A stretch of 64,000 nt of DNA. Source: Larix kaempferi. Its lineage: Eukaryota > Streptophyta > Pinopsida > Pinales > Pinaceae. This document shows positions 31,425-44,328 of this stretch, in pieces. The notes beneath the pieces are model-generated. The model was not told the origin of the DNA. It ran no database searches and saw nothing but the letters and a program-made list of their open reading frames with translations. Every line of letters begins with the position of its first letter. Within the stretch, counting starts at the first letter, position 1. The position numbers and the translations under genes are program-made. The stretch lies in assembly GCA_027924585.1 (NCBI GenBank), contig BSBM01000809.1, forward strand, positions 2,249,001-2,313,000, given 5' to 3'.

Positions 31425-32080
31425 TGGTATCAGGGCACACACTTTGAAAGAGAAGCATATTTGAAATCTACAATAGTAGATCTTGGTGGGTGCTTGAAGG
31501 AATAAGCACACGACATATATTTTGTTCTTGAGATCTAGTTATGACAACAATCGGTTTTAGATTTGAAGACTAGTTAGATGAGGGCATTTAATTTCCTGCC
31601 ATGGAAAGCAAGGATAACTTTGCTTTTGAAGGAACATGAACTTTGAGACATTGTGGAGAAGTTAGTTACTTTATCGACATATCCAACACAATTGGCATCT
31701 CATGAGAAGAAGTATATTAAAGACTAGAGAGTGATCATGGATGCTATAAAGGAGCACTTGATTCCGCATGTAGCAAAGAAGACAAACGACCCATGCAATG
31801 TACAAAGCTCTAGTGGATTTGTTCCAAAGTGACAACATGAACATGTAGATGAACTGAAGGATAAGGTTAGAGATGTCCAGATGTCAGATCTGACAATGTT
31901 ACTAGCTATCTCATGAGGATCACCCAGATACATGATCAACTTGCAGCTTTCAGAGAGAAAGTAGTTCATGTAGAGCTTGTTAGTGTGGCGTTGAATGGAT
32001 TTGCCAAGCCTTGGGAACTATTCGTGAAAGCACTTTGTGCTTGGGAGAAACTCCCCAATTGGGAGAGACTTTGGGATGAT
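31425..32080 (+). pseudogene. Ty1/copia primer site and decayed gag
   Basis: TGGTATCAGGGC at 31425-31436 abuts an LTR end. Downstream, broken frames read ARITLLLKEHELWDIVEKLV near 31606, VIMDAIKEHLIPHVA near 31731, and VNEFVSVALNGFAKPWELF-like text near 31975-32025, the UBN2-type gag pattern. Stops are frequent. Pol was not found downstream. Confidence 0.65.
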
Positions 32081-33480
32081 TGCATCTAGGAATAGGCTTG
32101 GGAGGAGTCTAGGGCATGCAACCAGGGAGGTAGTGTTACTAGTTAAGTTACACTTAGCTGGACTTACAAACGAGCGTGCCAAAGTTGAACATGTTGCATG
32201 TTTTTTATCAGCATACTGTAGTCCATCAAGCCTTTTTTAGGGCCCTTTAAAATTTTTTCCACATGTTCATGCCCCACGGGGTTTGTAATAAAGTGTGCTA
32301 GCATGGTATTTTTATGTAAAGGACTTGGCTTCCTTTGACTTAGCAATCAAGTCAGGTATTCCAAGGATTTTTTCATTTATTAATTATGTTTTGTGTTTTA
32401 GCAAAGCATATTTTTGAGTTTTTCTCCTGCTCCTCCAAAGTTGGAATACTTGTCGTGGTGGTTAGGCCTTAGGAGGTTATTAAAGTCCATGGGTCAATAT
32501 ATATGAACATGCTAGACACTAGAATGAAGTCACATGGACATGTGCTAGGTTCTTGTTATCACATCCATAGTAGCCGGGCTACCATGATTGCAGATCAGTT
32601 TCCGGTATATTTTTGAGCCAGTCCCTTTCACATTTTGATGAGATCAACTGACGATGAGAAGCATTATGATGACCACTCTTACAGATTCAGTGGATCCAGA
32701 GCTTATACAGTTGTAGTCTCATGCCAAGATTGAGCCCCATGACCCCAGATGGATGATTGAGATAACCATTCTTCTATCATTTCAAAGCAGACTTATTATC
32801 AAAGCCCATGTTATATCCAGATGCAGTGCTTCAGTGTGTGTTACCCCTAAAAAATGCATCTATAATTGCTTTATGACATAGTGACAGGTTCAAATTTGGA
32901 CATTAGATCGGTTTGGAATTGTTCCTTGTCAAAGTTGAAGAGGGCATGGACTCATGATACATGTGCAACAACTTGAAACTGAGTTTCCTTCAGTTGAAAG
33001 GCTTTGATGTCAGAAACTAATCAACTTCGTTTTGCATATACAAACAGGTGCTGACTGGCACGCTAGTATTCGAAATGACCATAATCATCTTACTTAAGGT
33101 GACTTGCCCCGATTTATTCTCAACTCATATGAAGAGTGCAGAAGGCTTTTTTGTTCTGGTATCATATAACATGTTGGGAGACAACAGTATTTCAAATCAT
33201 AGTGACTTTTATTGATAGGTTGTTTCAGGACGTCCAATTCTTTATTTCAGGTTCTGAGGTACCTGCTGTGAGACATATCATTCAAGAGCTATTTCAACAG
33301 GGTTTATTGAAGTGAACGTCTTTGAACTTGATGCCGGTGAAAAGATAGAAGTGACAGGATCCCCAAACAGTGAATGATGCTGGATCTCTCAAATATCTGG
33401 ACAAGCTGGAGCAGCCCTATTTACTGATAAGGGAGAGCAATTTCTGAAGAAACCTATGTTTTTCACGGGGGTTGGATTGT
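32081..33480. other. Decayed repeat sequence, no gene
   Basis: A block near 32558 (GTTATCACATCCATAGTAGC then GGGCTACCATG) resembles one at 40471 (GTTATCACACCATAGTAGCA), so members of one repeat family are present. No readable domain. Confidence 0.45.
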
Positions 33481-33499
33481 CATCTCTGTGCAATGACTA

Positions 33500-33810
33500 T
33501 GAAGCTTGGCCACAGGAAATGACATCGCTTCATGGTATTAAGGAGGATGATGGTGGCATAAACACACTTTTCATATGGATGAAAGATGATTGTGGGGATC
33601 GAGGTGTCCAAGCTTTGAATTTCCAAGGAAATAAGCATGAATCATTTGATGCAATCGAGATTTGATTCTTCTTTGCTAAGGATGCAACCAGATGTGTACC
33701 AAGCAATGGCTGCTGAAGCCTTGCAGAAAATAAGAAGTGTTGATCCTTCCAAACAGATCTTGCAATTTCAACAACAGCTTCATTTGCAAAGCTCAAACAG
33801 TTTAAATGTA
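33500..33810 (+). pseudogene. ARF6/8-like: Auxin response factor (ARF6/ARF8-type) gene fragment
   Basis: Two overlapping frames read WPQEMTSLHGIKEDDGGIN, then DDCGDRGVQALNFQG, then (shifted by one frame near 33650) MQSRFDSSLLRMQPDVYQAM, AAEALQKIRSVDPSKQILQF and QQQLHLQSSNSL. This is the region just after the DNA-binding/ARF domain of ARF6 and ARF8, which in the family reads HGIKEDDLGINSPLMWLRG, GDRGIQSLNFQG and MQPDMYQAMAAAALQ. A GTAGGTC donor-like site follows near 33808. About 100 codons of one exon, frameshifted, with no other ARF exon seen nearby: a captured or duplicated fragment, not a gene. Confidence 0.82.
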
Positions 33811-35640
33811 GGTCAAGTCCCCAGTTACAGAGTACACTTCAGTGGTAAAATATCGATACGAATGAGCAGAACAAAGTCACACCGTAGAGGCATTTTCTGT
33901 GATAGAAGAGATATCTTGATTCGTCTCTATAGTGGCATTCTAAGATGGTTATATTTAAATCTCGTAAGGAGTAGAGCTCGAAACCATGCATAATTGTCAC
34001 CCTCAGCGAATAACAAAACTGTGGAGGCAAATAAAGAATTGGAGTTTCAATTTAAAGACACATTTTTATGGCTATTGGCTCCTTTTAGACGCGATATCTT
34101 TTTGGCGGTCTGCTGATCGAGGCATAGTTAGAGTCAGAGCTCGAGCTTCCAGAGATTGACTCAATGTTAAATGAATTTAGCACGGTGGAAAAACTCGCGT
34201 TTTTCTCAACAGTCGAGGTTTCCTCTCCTTGACAGCCGAGGTTACACTGGCGGCAGGTTTTGTTGATTCAGAAAGTTACGTTCAAAGTTCGGGGTCCAAA
34301 CCTTTTGATCGCCGCGTTAATTCCGTGGCAATTAGCAATCCACCAGTTCACGCCAAGCCCCAGCACGCGACGAGGTAAATTGATAGGGTTTTCGACAGGC
34401 TTCTTTCAACACATCGGCCGCGAGTTACGTTCCAGTAAAACCACCTCGTCATTCATTAAAGGAAAAAATGTATTGGCTGTCATATCGGGTAATGGCACAT
34501 TTCTTTACATGGAGTTTTGACCTACGTCTCCATTGGCAGCCGTTTGACACGCAGCTGAAATTCACGTTTTTCTTCATCGGCAGCCGAGTATAGTAATGAA
34601 TCCCACGAAGTCATCACTTATAAAATCGGAGCGGTGTTGACAATTGTTTACAAGTGGTAATCGTATTAGTTCATTGGCAGCCATTTAAATAAAATAATAA
34701 GTGTTGCATGAATCGACCCCTTTTGTGGGCAGCTAAGGGAGGAATAGCTTAGGTTCACTCAGACTAGTGAGGAAAAAGTGGTTTCACTTTCCCTTTATTA
34801 TTTTATTATTATATTTTTGAGGTTTTGGACTTATAAAAAGCCAACTTGCTCATTGTAACAGGATGGAAAAACTTTGGAAGTTTTCTCTTCCCACAAGCTT
34901 AATGAAAAATACCATGGGATTCTTTGGACAAATTGACTATTCTTTGTGGAAGTACTTGTGAGTGTTTTATAAATGTGAATGCTTTTCAGATTCTGCATTT
35001 TCTTTTCATCGTGTGAGAGGCCATAGAAGGGTGACAATCCACCACGTTGGAAGGTGAAGGATTCTTAGCAGCCAACTTTCGTCTTCCCTTTGGCGAAGAA
35101 TTCTTAGCAGCCAACTTTCTCTTTCCCTTTGTGAGCGTGTAAATTCATGTATCGATGTTTGTATTTAATCTAGTTTGATTGTGCAATCATGATTTTGGTT
35201 TACATAGCGCACCTCCCACAGCTAGAGAAGAAGAAGTACTATTTCTGTTTCCCAAACACTAAACTGAGCGGGGTTTGCTCAATGATGCGATCTTTCCCCC
35301 TCAGTCACATTAGACACAAGGCCCTTTGATCTCTTTTGACTCCATTCGCCCCTCTGATATACCGTCACTCGTCTTTCCCTGATGATTGATCTTCCCTTCT
35401 TTTCCATCACCCATTTAAAATTCATCTTTTTGTTACATTTGTTTCCTAAGGTAGCCTCTTCAAATTCACCTTGCCCATCACTGTACCTACCTTAGTGATC
35501 CTATCTTAGGGATACCCCCCTAGAGTTGGAGGAGAGCCAACTTGAAGCGAAGAGGAGAGGAGTGTGGTGACATTGGTCTCTCTCCTGAGAGAGTTGTCAT
35601 CCAGCTGGTGTGTTATATTTTGGGCTTCAACAACATGCAT
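33811..35640. other. Repeat-derived sequence, no gene
   Basis: Between 34150 and 35120 the motif GGCAGCC or CAGCCAA/CAGCCGA recurs many times. A 38-bp unit GATTCTTAGCAGCCAACTTT is duplicated near 35070-35130, and a TATAAAAAGCC stretch occurs near 34831. This looks like an LTR or other repeat with a promoter, but its limits were not found. Confidence 0.4.
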
Positions 35641-35649
35641 GCCATCTTG

Positions 35650-37430
35650 GCGAACAACAGTGTGTTTTAGGCAGTTTAGATCGGGGACTCAGGTATATGA
35701 TTGAGCAGGTATATTTTGGTACATATGGGTTGTTGATGTGCTCTTCCTCTTATCTAGGTAGTTTATGACTGGGTATATTATGATGGTTACTGGCTCTATC
35801 TTATTTGATGCTTACTTGTTGTTTAGAGTAGAAGTGGTTAGTTACTATTGATAGGAGGTTCTTGTGTATACTCGTTGGTCATACCCTTACTCTATGAAGT
35901 ACTGGCTTGTTCATTCCCTTATTTTAGGGCCTTTTCTATCCATGGCATTGTCAGTCATTTCTCTGTCCATCCGCTATCTTCCAGTTTTGGTTTTATCCCG
36001 ACTTACACCTTAGCTAGTCATCTCAAGGATTCCCCCCACTTAGACCTATATGTTGGATAGATTCCCAGTTTGCTTTGTGTCTCGGCTCTGGAGTATGTGA
36101 TTTTAGTCACAGTGATTGTTTTCCTCTAGTCCTCGAAACCAAGTATTCCTACAAACAGCGTTGCTAAACACTAGAGCATCAGATCTTAAATGCTATATCT
36201 AAAGGAATGCTAAGTCAACAAAACAATGTTGCTAAACACTACTGCTTATATCTATATTAACTATTCAGTGGCCAAAGGACGAGCACTCATCCTTGTTTGA
36301 TGTAGGTCGTTTGTCCCCACATGGAAATAGGGTGGTCACTCCATCGCACCTATGGACAGTGGCGAGCAATGGAGGTCATATCGAGTCATATCTGAAGCCC
36401 ATAAGGCTTTCAAGACACCTGCTTTTGGAAGCTGGCTAGTGAAAATATTTATAGTGAAATAAATGATAAATCTCAAGTGAGAAAAGCTGACAAATAAATA
36501 AATTGCCAAAATCTTGCTTGTTTAGAGTCTATTGGAAGCATTCTCATCAATCTACCCATTTGTGAGACACTGCCATCCCCCATGTTATTGCCTATCCAAC
36601 ATATGTATAGGTGGTTCCCTTGGTTCCTTCATCCAAGAGATTGCAATGTTTGAGGTTATCAAGTCTTTCCTATAGCCTAGCCTCTGTTTTTCCACCCTCA
36701 CCCATGGTTAGCAAATTGTTCTAGTATGTAAACGAGTATACACTCGAGATTCCTGTTTATAGTGGCTAGTTACTTTGATCTAGACTTATTTTTGTTATAT
36801 TATTTACATGCTTTTGCCAGTTAAACTTCATCTTATGCTTTAGTCTAGCTACTGATATAATTGAAGGGGCATATCATAACCATTTGTACTTGCAGCAACA
36901 TTTATTCATGGTCTAGATCATTATTTGATCATCTTTGACTTGGTCAACCCAGTTTGACCAAGTCAACCATAGGGTCCAGGATGAGTTTGGGGTAGACAGT
37001 GTTCGAGATGTATTATTCATGGCCCATATGTGTCCATTAGATGGTTCCATGCCTTAGACAACAGTTTTAGATGATGGTTTGATGGATTTTTATCATTATT
37101 ATTATTTACAGGCCATTATTTTATTATTTCGGGCATGAATGAACTTATAGAGCTATCACTTGATGGTCCATTGGTGCACTTGGTTACCAGTTTTGGTCAT
37201 TTTCAGGTGATGGTATGGTTAGATTACCACTTTATTTCATTTTGCCATTTAGAAATGGCAAAATCCAACACTTTCATTGAGCATGCACGTTCTCTTAGGG
37301 CACTCCTGAGGGGATGGGGGGTCCATCTAGTTGTTATTACCATATTAACCCATCTCTAGACATTTTGGTGCAGTTAGATTTGAGTCCGGGACACTTGGCA
37401 GTGAGTTACATGCATTTTTGAAGGTGCAAA
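35650..37430 (+). repeat. Diverged repeat block, copy 1
   Basis: Colinear with 40450-42700 at an offset of about 5.1 kb: ACCCATTTGTGAGACACTG (36556) against ACCCATTTGTGAGGCACGA (41664), and CAGTTTGACCAAGTCAACC (36951) against CCAGTTTGACTATGGTCA (42167). Same orientation, strongly diverged, non-coding. These could be two LTRs or two copies of a non-coding repeat. Confidence 0.5.
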
Positions 37431-38330
37431 TCACACACTCCAGAGCCAAGGCACAAATAAACATGGAGTCATAGTGTACTCAGAGGTCAAAAGGGGAAGG
37501 TTCTCAAGGCCACCTATCTTGGTCTTAGTCAAGGAAAGGAACCACACCAGTGGGTCGGATGAGTGGAGGATAGTGACAAGTGGGACCAAGGCTACCTATC
37601 ATGAGTCAAATTGCCAAATCTATACCATGAGAGGGGAAAAGAACTAATGTGCATAAACAAGAGCCTCTACTCAAAGTGGTAGACCTCCCTTACCAGAGGC
37701 CACAAATAAGTCTCCAATCCAACAAAATAATCACCAAATAAGCCACCATATGTTAAGTCAAAGTACGAACATAAATAAACAAGCCTAAAAACACACCTAC
37801 GAGCATAAATCATAAACCATATACCTGCTGTTGACAAGTGGATCTGAAGACTGAACTCTGACAAATGAGGGCAAATAAGTGGCAAACCAGTTATGATCTC
37901 TGTTTCACTCATCAAACTATGGCTAATCCACCCATCTCAGTAGGGTCATGCAAGGGCAAGTGGAATAAGGGGGGTCTGGAATGCTGCATTAGTGATGCTC
38001 TGAACATACAAAATGCTATATTGCCCACTCTGACCACAACTATGGATCATCTCAGCTCATATCTGCTCTGGCTTATAAATAATGTCTCTGACAATAAGTC
38101 TTCATCATGGTAGCCTCAACTAACATGGATGTGATAACATCTGGCTCCAATTGGGACAAGTGCTCTAAGGGAGAGAGTGCTTGAGAACCCCAGAATCTTT
38201 GGTCCACAACACCCCTCTCATCATCGAAGCTCATGCACATACATATTGTTTGCATCATCATCACATATGTATCTGTTCTTGCACATGTGAAGACGCTATA
38301 CCATCCTCTGCAGACCAATTGCAAGACATG

Positions 38331-38335
<5 letters not shown>

Positions 38336-38362
<27 letters not shown>
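38336..38362. repeat. (TA)n microsatellite
   Basis: About 13 TA units. It creates false ORFs rich in Tyr-Ile. Confidence 0.9.
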
Positions 38363-38364
<2 letters not shown>

Positions 38365-38669
38365 AGCAGTAAAAATAACAAAACTGAGAATGCTGAAAAG
38401 AAGCGCCGGAATCAATATCTAATCTAATTACTCAAAAATGAAAGCATTGTAAATTTTATTATGTTGATAAAAATGATGTGCTTGAATATGCAAAGGTGAA
38501 GACTATGCTATGAAACAAAAGAAAACGACGCCAAAAATGTAAATAAAACAAAAAGGGGTAATTAGTGGTCAAACATTAGAAAAACAATCAAGACAAAAAT
38601 GACAACTAACTACTGCTCACGAGAGCTTATTCAATCTACCTACCCTACTCTAGTCAATTCAGACAAATG

Positions 38670-40433
38670 CTAAGTAAAATCATAGATCCAATGCAAACAT
38701 TCATCAAACAGATCACTAATTCTTCCTTGATGTTGTTTAGCAAAACAAGTCAGGACTAAATTAGAAATTAATGAGTTTAAGGTCACAGTCTTCCTAACTT
38801 GTTCCAAAATAAAAAAAGGATCAAAATGGCGCAAAATGAAATCATGCCAAGGTTGAGACTGAGTTTTGCAAGACAAATCCATCAATAAGCCAAAAGGATC
38901 AGGAAAATGGTGCGAGTTATCTTTTAAATTTGATGGAAGAAAATGATATAACATTCGACTCAACTCTCCTTGAGACATGTTGTTTTCCTCATCTATCAAT
39001 CTAGCATTCTCAATGTCGTTCATCCTTGGATTGATGAAAGAACCAAGTGGGGACAAATTGGAGTTTACTAAACCCGAGATCAAAATTACGCCCACTTGTT
39101 GCTAAAAAATCGCAAAAAGATGAAATTGATCTTTGAAAAGCTTCTCAGTCAACCAATCAATAGGACTATCAATTTGGAAAATAGGATTAACTCGGGATGA
39201 CTAAAAAAGGAAATAAAAGGTTTTACCATCGATTGCTTGGCATTCTAAAAACTCCTTGTCGAACCCTTTGCACCATAAAATTTGGTTTGAAAGAGACATT
39301 GGCTTCCTGAGCTGAGATGAGAGGATGGAGTGAAAAATAGAAACTTGTTCGGTATTTCCCAAAGGTACTATCCCCAGTTTTGCATGATATAAAAGACACT
39401 TGTCAAAGAAGTCATTGAGGTCAACATCCACCTCCCAAAGACAAGACTCACTCTGGTTCATATTTCCAACCAATTCTTTTTGACCTAGGAAAAGGAAAGG
39501 AATATTATTGACATTAAGGCCAACACCTTTTGAAGGTTCTTTGTAACATCGATTCCACCTTGAAGGTTGCAACAAAGAACACTCATGAGTCATAAACATA
39601 ACATCATCATGCGCTTGTTCGTCATTAGATTTCTCATAATGGCCAACTAAGGACGGATGACTACTAGCATTAACCTGACAATGAAGTATACTGATATAGT
39701 CATTCTTAAAACCCCTATCATCTTCACACATTTGACTTTCAATCACATGATGATCGTTTGATTTCCTTGCAACAGAAGTCTGATTATTTTCAATCTTTTC
39801 TTCTTCTTCTTCAAAGATATGCTTGGAAAATGAAACAAGGTCAAGATCACTCGAGCATTGATTCGAACAATCATCAATCAAGCAATGACTATGGGGCTGC
39901 TCCTTAGAAAGATTTTCGATGCACTCACTGATTAAAAGCTCAACCATGGAAATTTCTTCATGATGATCACTTAATTGTTTCTCTAATGCAATTTGACTAT
40001 TCTCACCTTTCTCCTCCTCTTCAGTGAAACGATTGAAATCTGAGTTAGAATTTGGATTGTTTGAACATTGGTTAGGACAATTGTCAACCATGCAATGATC
40101 ATGTGCATGCTCTCCTAAAGGTGCACTAATGGATTCACATATGTAAGGCTTAGCTATAAATGTTTCTTGATAATTATCAATGGGCTCTGTTTCGTGAATC
40201 AAATCAAAATCCCCACTTATGCCTTCTTCAGGTGACGATGACAAGGTGTTTTGTATAATTTTACAAAGTTCTCCTTCTAAGTCAATATTCAATTTCACAT
40301 CTTGAGGGACTGAAATTTGTTTACTGTCATGCATAATTTCATTATGCGGTTCGTTTAGGCTACTCTTTAAAAACTCTATGACATCCTCATGAATAGAAGG
40401 CTCGTTCAAGAGGTGGATCAAAGGCACATTCAC
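38670..40433 (-). CDS. Unassigned 588-codon ORF with repeated Cys/His motif, two amber stops
   Basis: One minus-strand frame starts MNVPLIHLLNEPSIHEDVIE. It is open for 410 codons, then continues in the same frame through TAG at about 39203 and TAG at about 39107 to a natural stop at 38670. The protein is acidic and soluble in composition, with no membrane segment or signal peptide. Two copies of a unit about 70 residues apart (residues 109-160 and 179-230) carry HDHCMVDNCPNQCS and HSHCLIDDCSNQCS, each followed by an EEEE(K) run and SDHHEE/NDHHVIE. The Cys/His spacing suggests metal binding, but no family was recognised. The 5' end lies toward a gypsy gag at 43.3-44.06 kb on the same strand, in the position of an extra ORF of an Athila-type element, but pol is missing between them. 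It could also be a host gene fragment. Confidence 0.55.
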
Positions 40434-40449
40434 TGTTGGCTTGGGAGAA

Positions 40450-42700
40450 AAGGAATCAATTTGGTAAGTGTTATCACACCATAGTAGCAGGGCTACTATT
40501 CTTGCTTAGCAGATATCTGTACATTCTAGAGCTTGGATTATTCAGAGCTTTGCTATGATGAGTTTATTATTTTGAGATCACTTATGATCAGAGTAGTGTA
40601 TTATTCAGACTTATGTTCGACCTTGTGTCAAGGCTGAGCCTTGAGAGTTCAGATTTGATGACTGATGTGACCCTTTATTCCATACAGTTTCAGTTCAGTG
40701 CCTAGAGATGTATTGCAACAGTGTTTTAGATGATATATGATGATTATTCTTATGATGATGTTATATGACCTATGGATTTCTGATCATTGACTGTGTATTA
40801 TTATCTTGTTGCTTTAGTCATGTTGACAACATTAGCTTGGTATATGATTCATGATGTGGCAAACTTTATAAACTTAAAATGGACTATCTTGATGATGAAT
40901 TATAAAATGGACATTTTACTTGCACATTTAAGTTGTTTGACAAAACTAACTGATTTACTACCTTGCATAGATATGGTCTTTCTTGGCACCAGTTGTCTGC
41001 TAGCTTAGGCTCCACTTTCACTTGACTCCATCCATCCATGACTTTCCTTATTTGGCTTTAACCCTTGACTTGTCTTACTTGACTTTCTGATATTGAGGAC
41101 TTCCCTTTTTACTACCTCTGTGTTTGTACTGCATCCCTGTTTGTTTAGTGTCTTAGCTCTGAGTTGGTGACAAAACTTGCCTTTGGTAAGTTGGATTGTA
41201 GCCCTAAATCATTCTGGTCGGTTGTCCTGATGTTTGGCATTAGCACGAACTCCCCCTAGTCACTTGAGCTGTTGTTGGCTAAAATTGAAAGCTCATGTAC
41301 TACTTATGGAAACATATGTAAATTCACCCATGGAAACTAAAAAAATCTAGAATGTGTTTATCAACACACGTGAGTAAAGGGGAAGAGCGATGAACTGCTA
41401 AAAATACTCCTCGAAGAGCATAAGAAAGGTCCAAAAAGCAATGGTTCTTAAATTCTATATCTAAACAATTGCTGACCTTATATATATATAAACATGCCTT
41501 GGATGCAAGCTGCAATTAGTTGTGCTTATCAGCACACTTGAGATCCGAAGGGTTATGTAGGCCAAAAAGGCCATGAAATGAAATTGAATGATCCTAATGA
41601 ACTTGGATCAACTTGATGTATACATGATGCCTAAGTTGAATAAGCACTCTCTAAACAACTTACCCATTTGTGAGGCACGACCCTTCCCCGTGTTATTTGT
41701 CCAACACAAAGTTTGTAGCTTCCCCTTTCTCCCAGTCCAAAGTGTTTTTTAGTTGAGTTTAGACAAGCCACCCCCTTTACCTAACCTTGTTCCTAGCCTT
41801 TATCCTTAGCTAGCAGTTAGACCATGTCCAATGGTTGAGTTTGTTATTTAAGCTATTGGGCAAGTAAATATAAATAACAATGGAATGTGCAAATATGATT
41901 AATACCACTAAATGATGTTATACTTTAAGTTAAGCTGTGAGTATGATTAGAGGAACATGTCTTAGTCTATTGATATGATTTATCCTTGGTTGTATATTGA
42001 CCTAGTCAAACTGGAGCAAGTAAATCTAAATAACAATGGAATGTGCAAATATGATTAATGCCACTAAATGATGTTATACTTTAAGTTAAGCTATGAGTAT
42101 GATTAGAGGAACATGTCTTAGTCTATTGATATGATTTATCCTTGGTTGTATATTGACCTAGTCAAACCCAGTTTGACTATGGTCATTTCTTGGGATCCGT
42201 GATGATGTGGGCCATGTATGCTTATTGATGATGATTGATGGTCCCACATACTCTTGATGGTGATGCTATTTGATGGACATATGATTCAGATGATGATTGA
42301 TGCAGTTCAACAGGTTTTATTATTACTCCAGATCATCAGATTATGCACTGACCATATATGGTGGACCCTACAACTAGCCCATCAGGGCAACCCATGGTGT
42401 ATGAGTACACATTCTTAGTAGATTTGGGTCTTTTGGATCCAATGAGACACTTATCATTCAGTTCCGGGCACTTCTGACAGTGATAGATGCAGTTTTCCAC
42501 TTGTTGACCAGATTTGGGATTGATTTCCCAGCCTGACTAGCAAGGGCCATGAGAGGCCAGTTCACCTAGGGCGTTGTATGAGGAGGGGGTGGTCCAACCA
42601 CTTGATATTACCATTTACCCCCCCCTTTTGGAGAGCTTGGTGGGCTCAGTTTGACAGCGCAGATGCCCTAGGAGGCAGTTTCAGCACTTTCACAGTTATC
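40450..42700 (+). repeat. Diverged repeat block, copy 2
   Basis: Partner of 35650-37430. It occupies the place where pol would be expected between the gypsy gag and the 588-codon ORF. No coding signature on either strand. Confidence 0.5.
41866..42163. repeat. Tandem duplication, about 149 bp
   Basis: AAGTAAATATAAATAACAATG (41870) recurs as AAGTAAATCTAAATAACAATG (42018). The copies run through ATATTGACCTAGTCAAAC and differ at only a few sites, so the duplication is much younger than the surrounding repeat. Confidence 0.88.
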
Positions 42701-43319
42701 GAGGAAGGTTAAAAATGGAATAAAAGGGTCACCGAGGAATTCGATTTGGGCAATTGAGGCAAGGTTTTGGCACTTGATCTTCACAGAGGTCTTCCACGGT
42801 GAACCCCCCATCTTCCAGCCAGTTTTCATCAGTCAGTGGGGTCTAATTTCATCTTAGATCCATAGATATACCCTTTGCATACCCCTTGATACCACTTGCA
42901 CCCTTAACTTTACCTTGTGGGTGCCATTTGAACCATTTCCATATCCCAAGGCTGTGGGCCCCACTTGTGTACTTCATGGTACTAGATCTTGTCATTTGAT
43001 CTCATTATGTGGCCTAAATCATTCATTGGTTGAAACACTAGTCATCCCTTAAGCCTCTTTCAACCATACTTAAACTTCTAGGTCCACCTAACCTTGCATT
43101 GGTTTTCGTAACTTGTCTTTCACATATCCCTAGGAACCTTTGTTTTCGTCCAATCTCCTTTGATTGGCTATAGGGTCTCCCCCTTGGTCTTGATTCATCT
43201 TGATCTAAAGTGAAGAGTGCCTCAGTTGACGTGACTCCCAGCTTGCATTGGGAACTGTGGCATCTCTTGGGTCACCTCTTTAATTGTCCATCTCCTCTAC
43301 CATCCTGTATGGGATACCT
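42700..43319. other. No gene seen
   Basis: Pyrimidine-rich spacer without a recognised domain or repeat end. Confidence 0.45.
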
Positions 43320-44060
43320 TTAGGGACAACTACAAGTTGTGTGATAACAGTAAGGATAATCACCAGTTATTTCATCATTAGTGTCTTGGTTGTCATTATC
43401 AAATTGATCCTCATTTGCACAGTTATTGCTAGGTTGGCCTTTTATGGAATCATTAATGTTCTCACCCCATTTGTCTATGAACATCCTTGTAAGCATGTCA
43501 AACCCAATGATGGACCCCGACGCTAAATTATCAAACCATAACCCAACTTTCTCCCCTAAGGATTCACCTAGGGCTCGCATATAAACATCCTCATCATTAG
43601 CCCCTCTAACTTCCATATGATCCCAAAGCATTTGCAAATGTTTTTCAATAGATAAAACTTGTTTCCATAAAACCAAGGCAACCTTCCAGTGTATTCATTT
43701 GGCATAGGATGAGATGCCCCATATATCTCAGGGAAGTCAAATGGGGAAGGCGTTGGATCGCTAATTTGGTTAACATGATAATTCGACCGATTGTTGGCTA
43801 CAATGCTTTTGTTGGGTTCGATGCTTATTAACTGGTTTATTTGGGGTGATTGGGAGAGCTACTTCAACATTGGATGGATGATGAATATTGTAGGTACTGT
43901 AAGGATCATGATATTCAGGTTCATACCGATGGCCATATTCATATTCATCCCCATACCAAGACCTCGAATCCCACTCATTAATTGTTTCATTTTGCTTTCT
44001 AATTTGTTTGTGTAATTCCTTTATATGTTGGTTCATGGCACAAATTTCTTCTGGGTCCAT
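43320..44060 (-). pseudogene. gag: Ty3/gypsy gag relic
   Basis: Starts MDPEEICAMNQHIKELHKQI. After frame breaks it reads DPTPSPFDFPEIYGASHPMP, then a Gly-Arg-Leu-Pro-x-Phe-Tyr-Gly block, then HLQMLWDHMEVRGANDEDVY and LGESLGEKVGLWFDNLASGS followed by MLTRMFIDKWGE. This last part is the retrotransposon gag pattern W(F/Y)xxLxxxSIxxxxxLxxxFxxKW. At least two frameshifts. It lies 270 bp from a tRNA-Asp-type primer site in the correct orientation. Confidence 0.75.
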
Positions 44061-44328
44061 TATGATTTATAACTTTAAGATTCCCCAGTGGAGTCTCTAT
44101 ATGGGTTTGCCAATGGAGTCACGTTGTGGAGTCGCCAAGTGAACTTGTAACCTTGTTCACCGAAGGTAAAAATATCGAAGGGGAGTGAAAAAGAAGCAAA
44201 AATGATGGCTGTAATAAATTATGAAAACAAAAATCAGCCAACAAAATTTTAAGTCTAAATGCAATATGATGAGAAATAAAAACCAAAGAAAAGACAAAAC
44301 GCAAAAGACCACGGGGTAAGCCTCTAAC

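Noticed and set aside
38073-38427. ORFs with YIYIYIYIYI on both strands
   Set aside because: Produced by the (TA)n microsatellite at 38336-38362.
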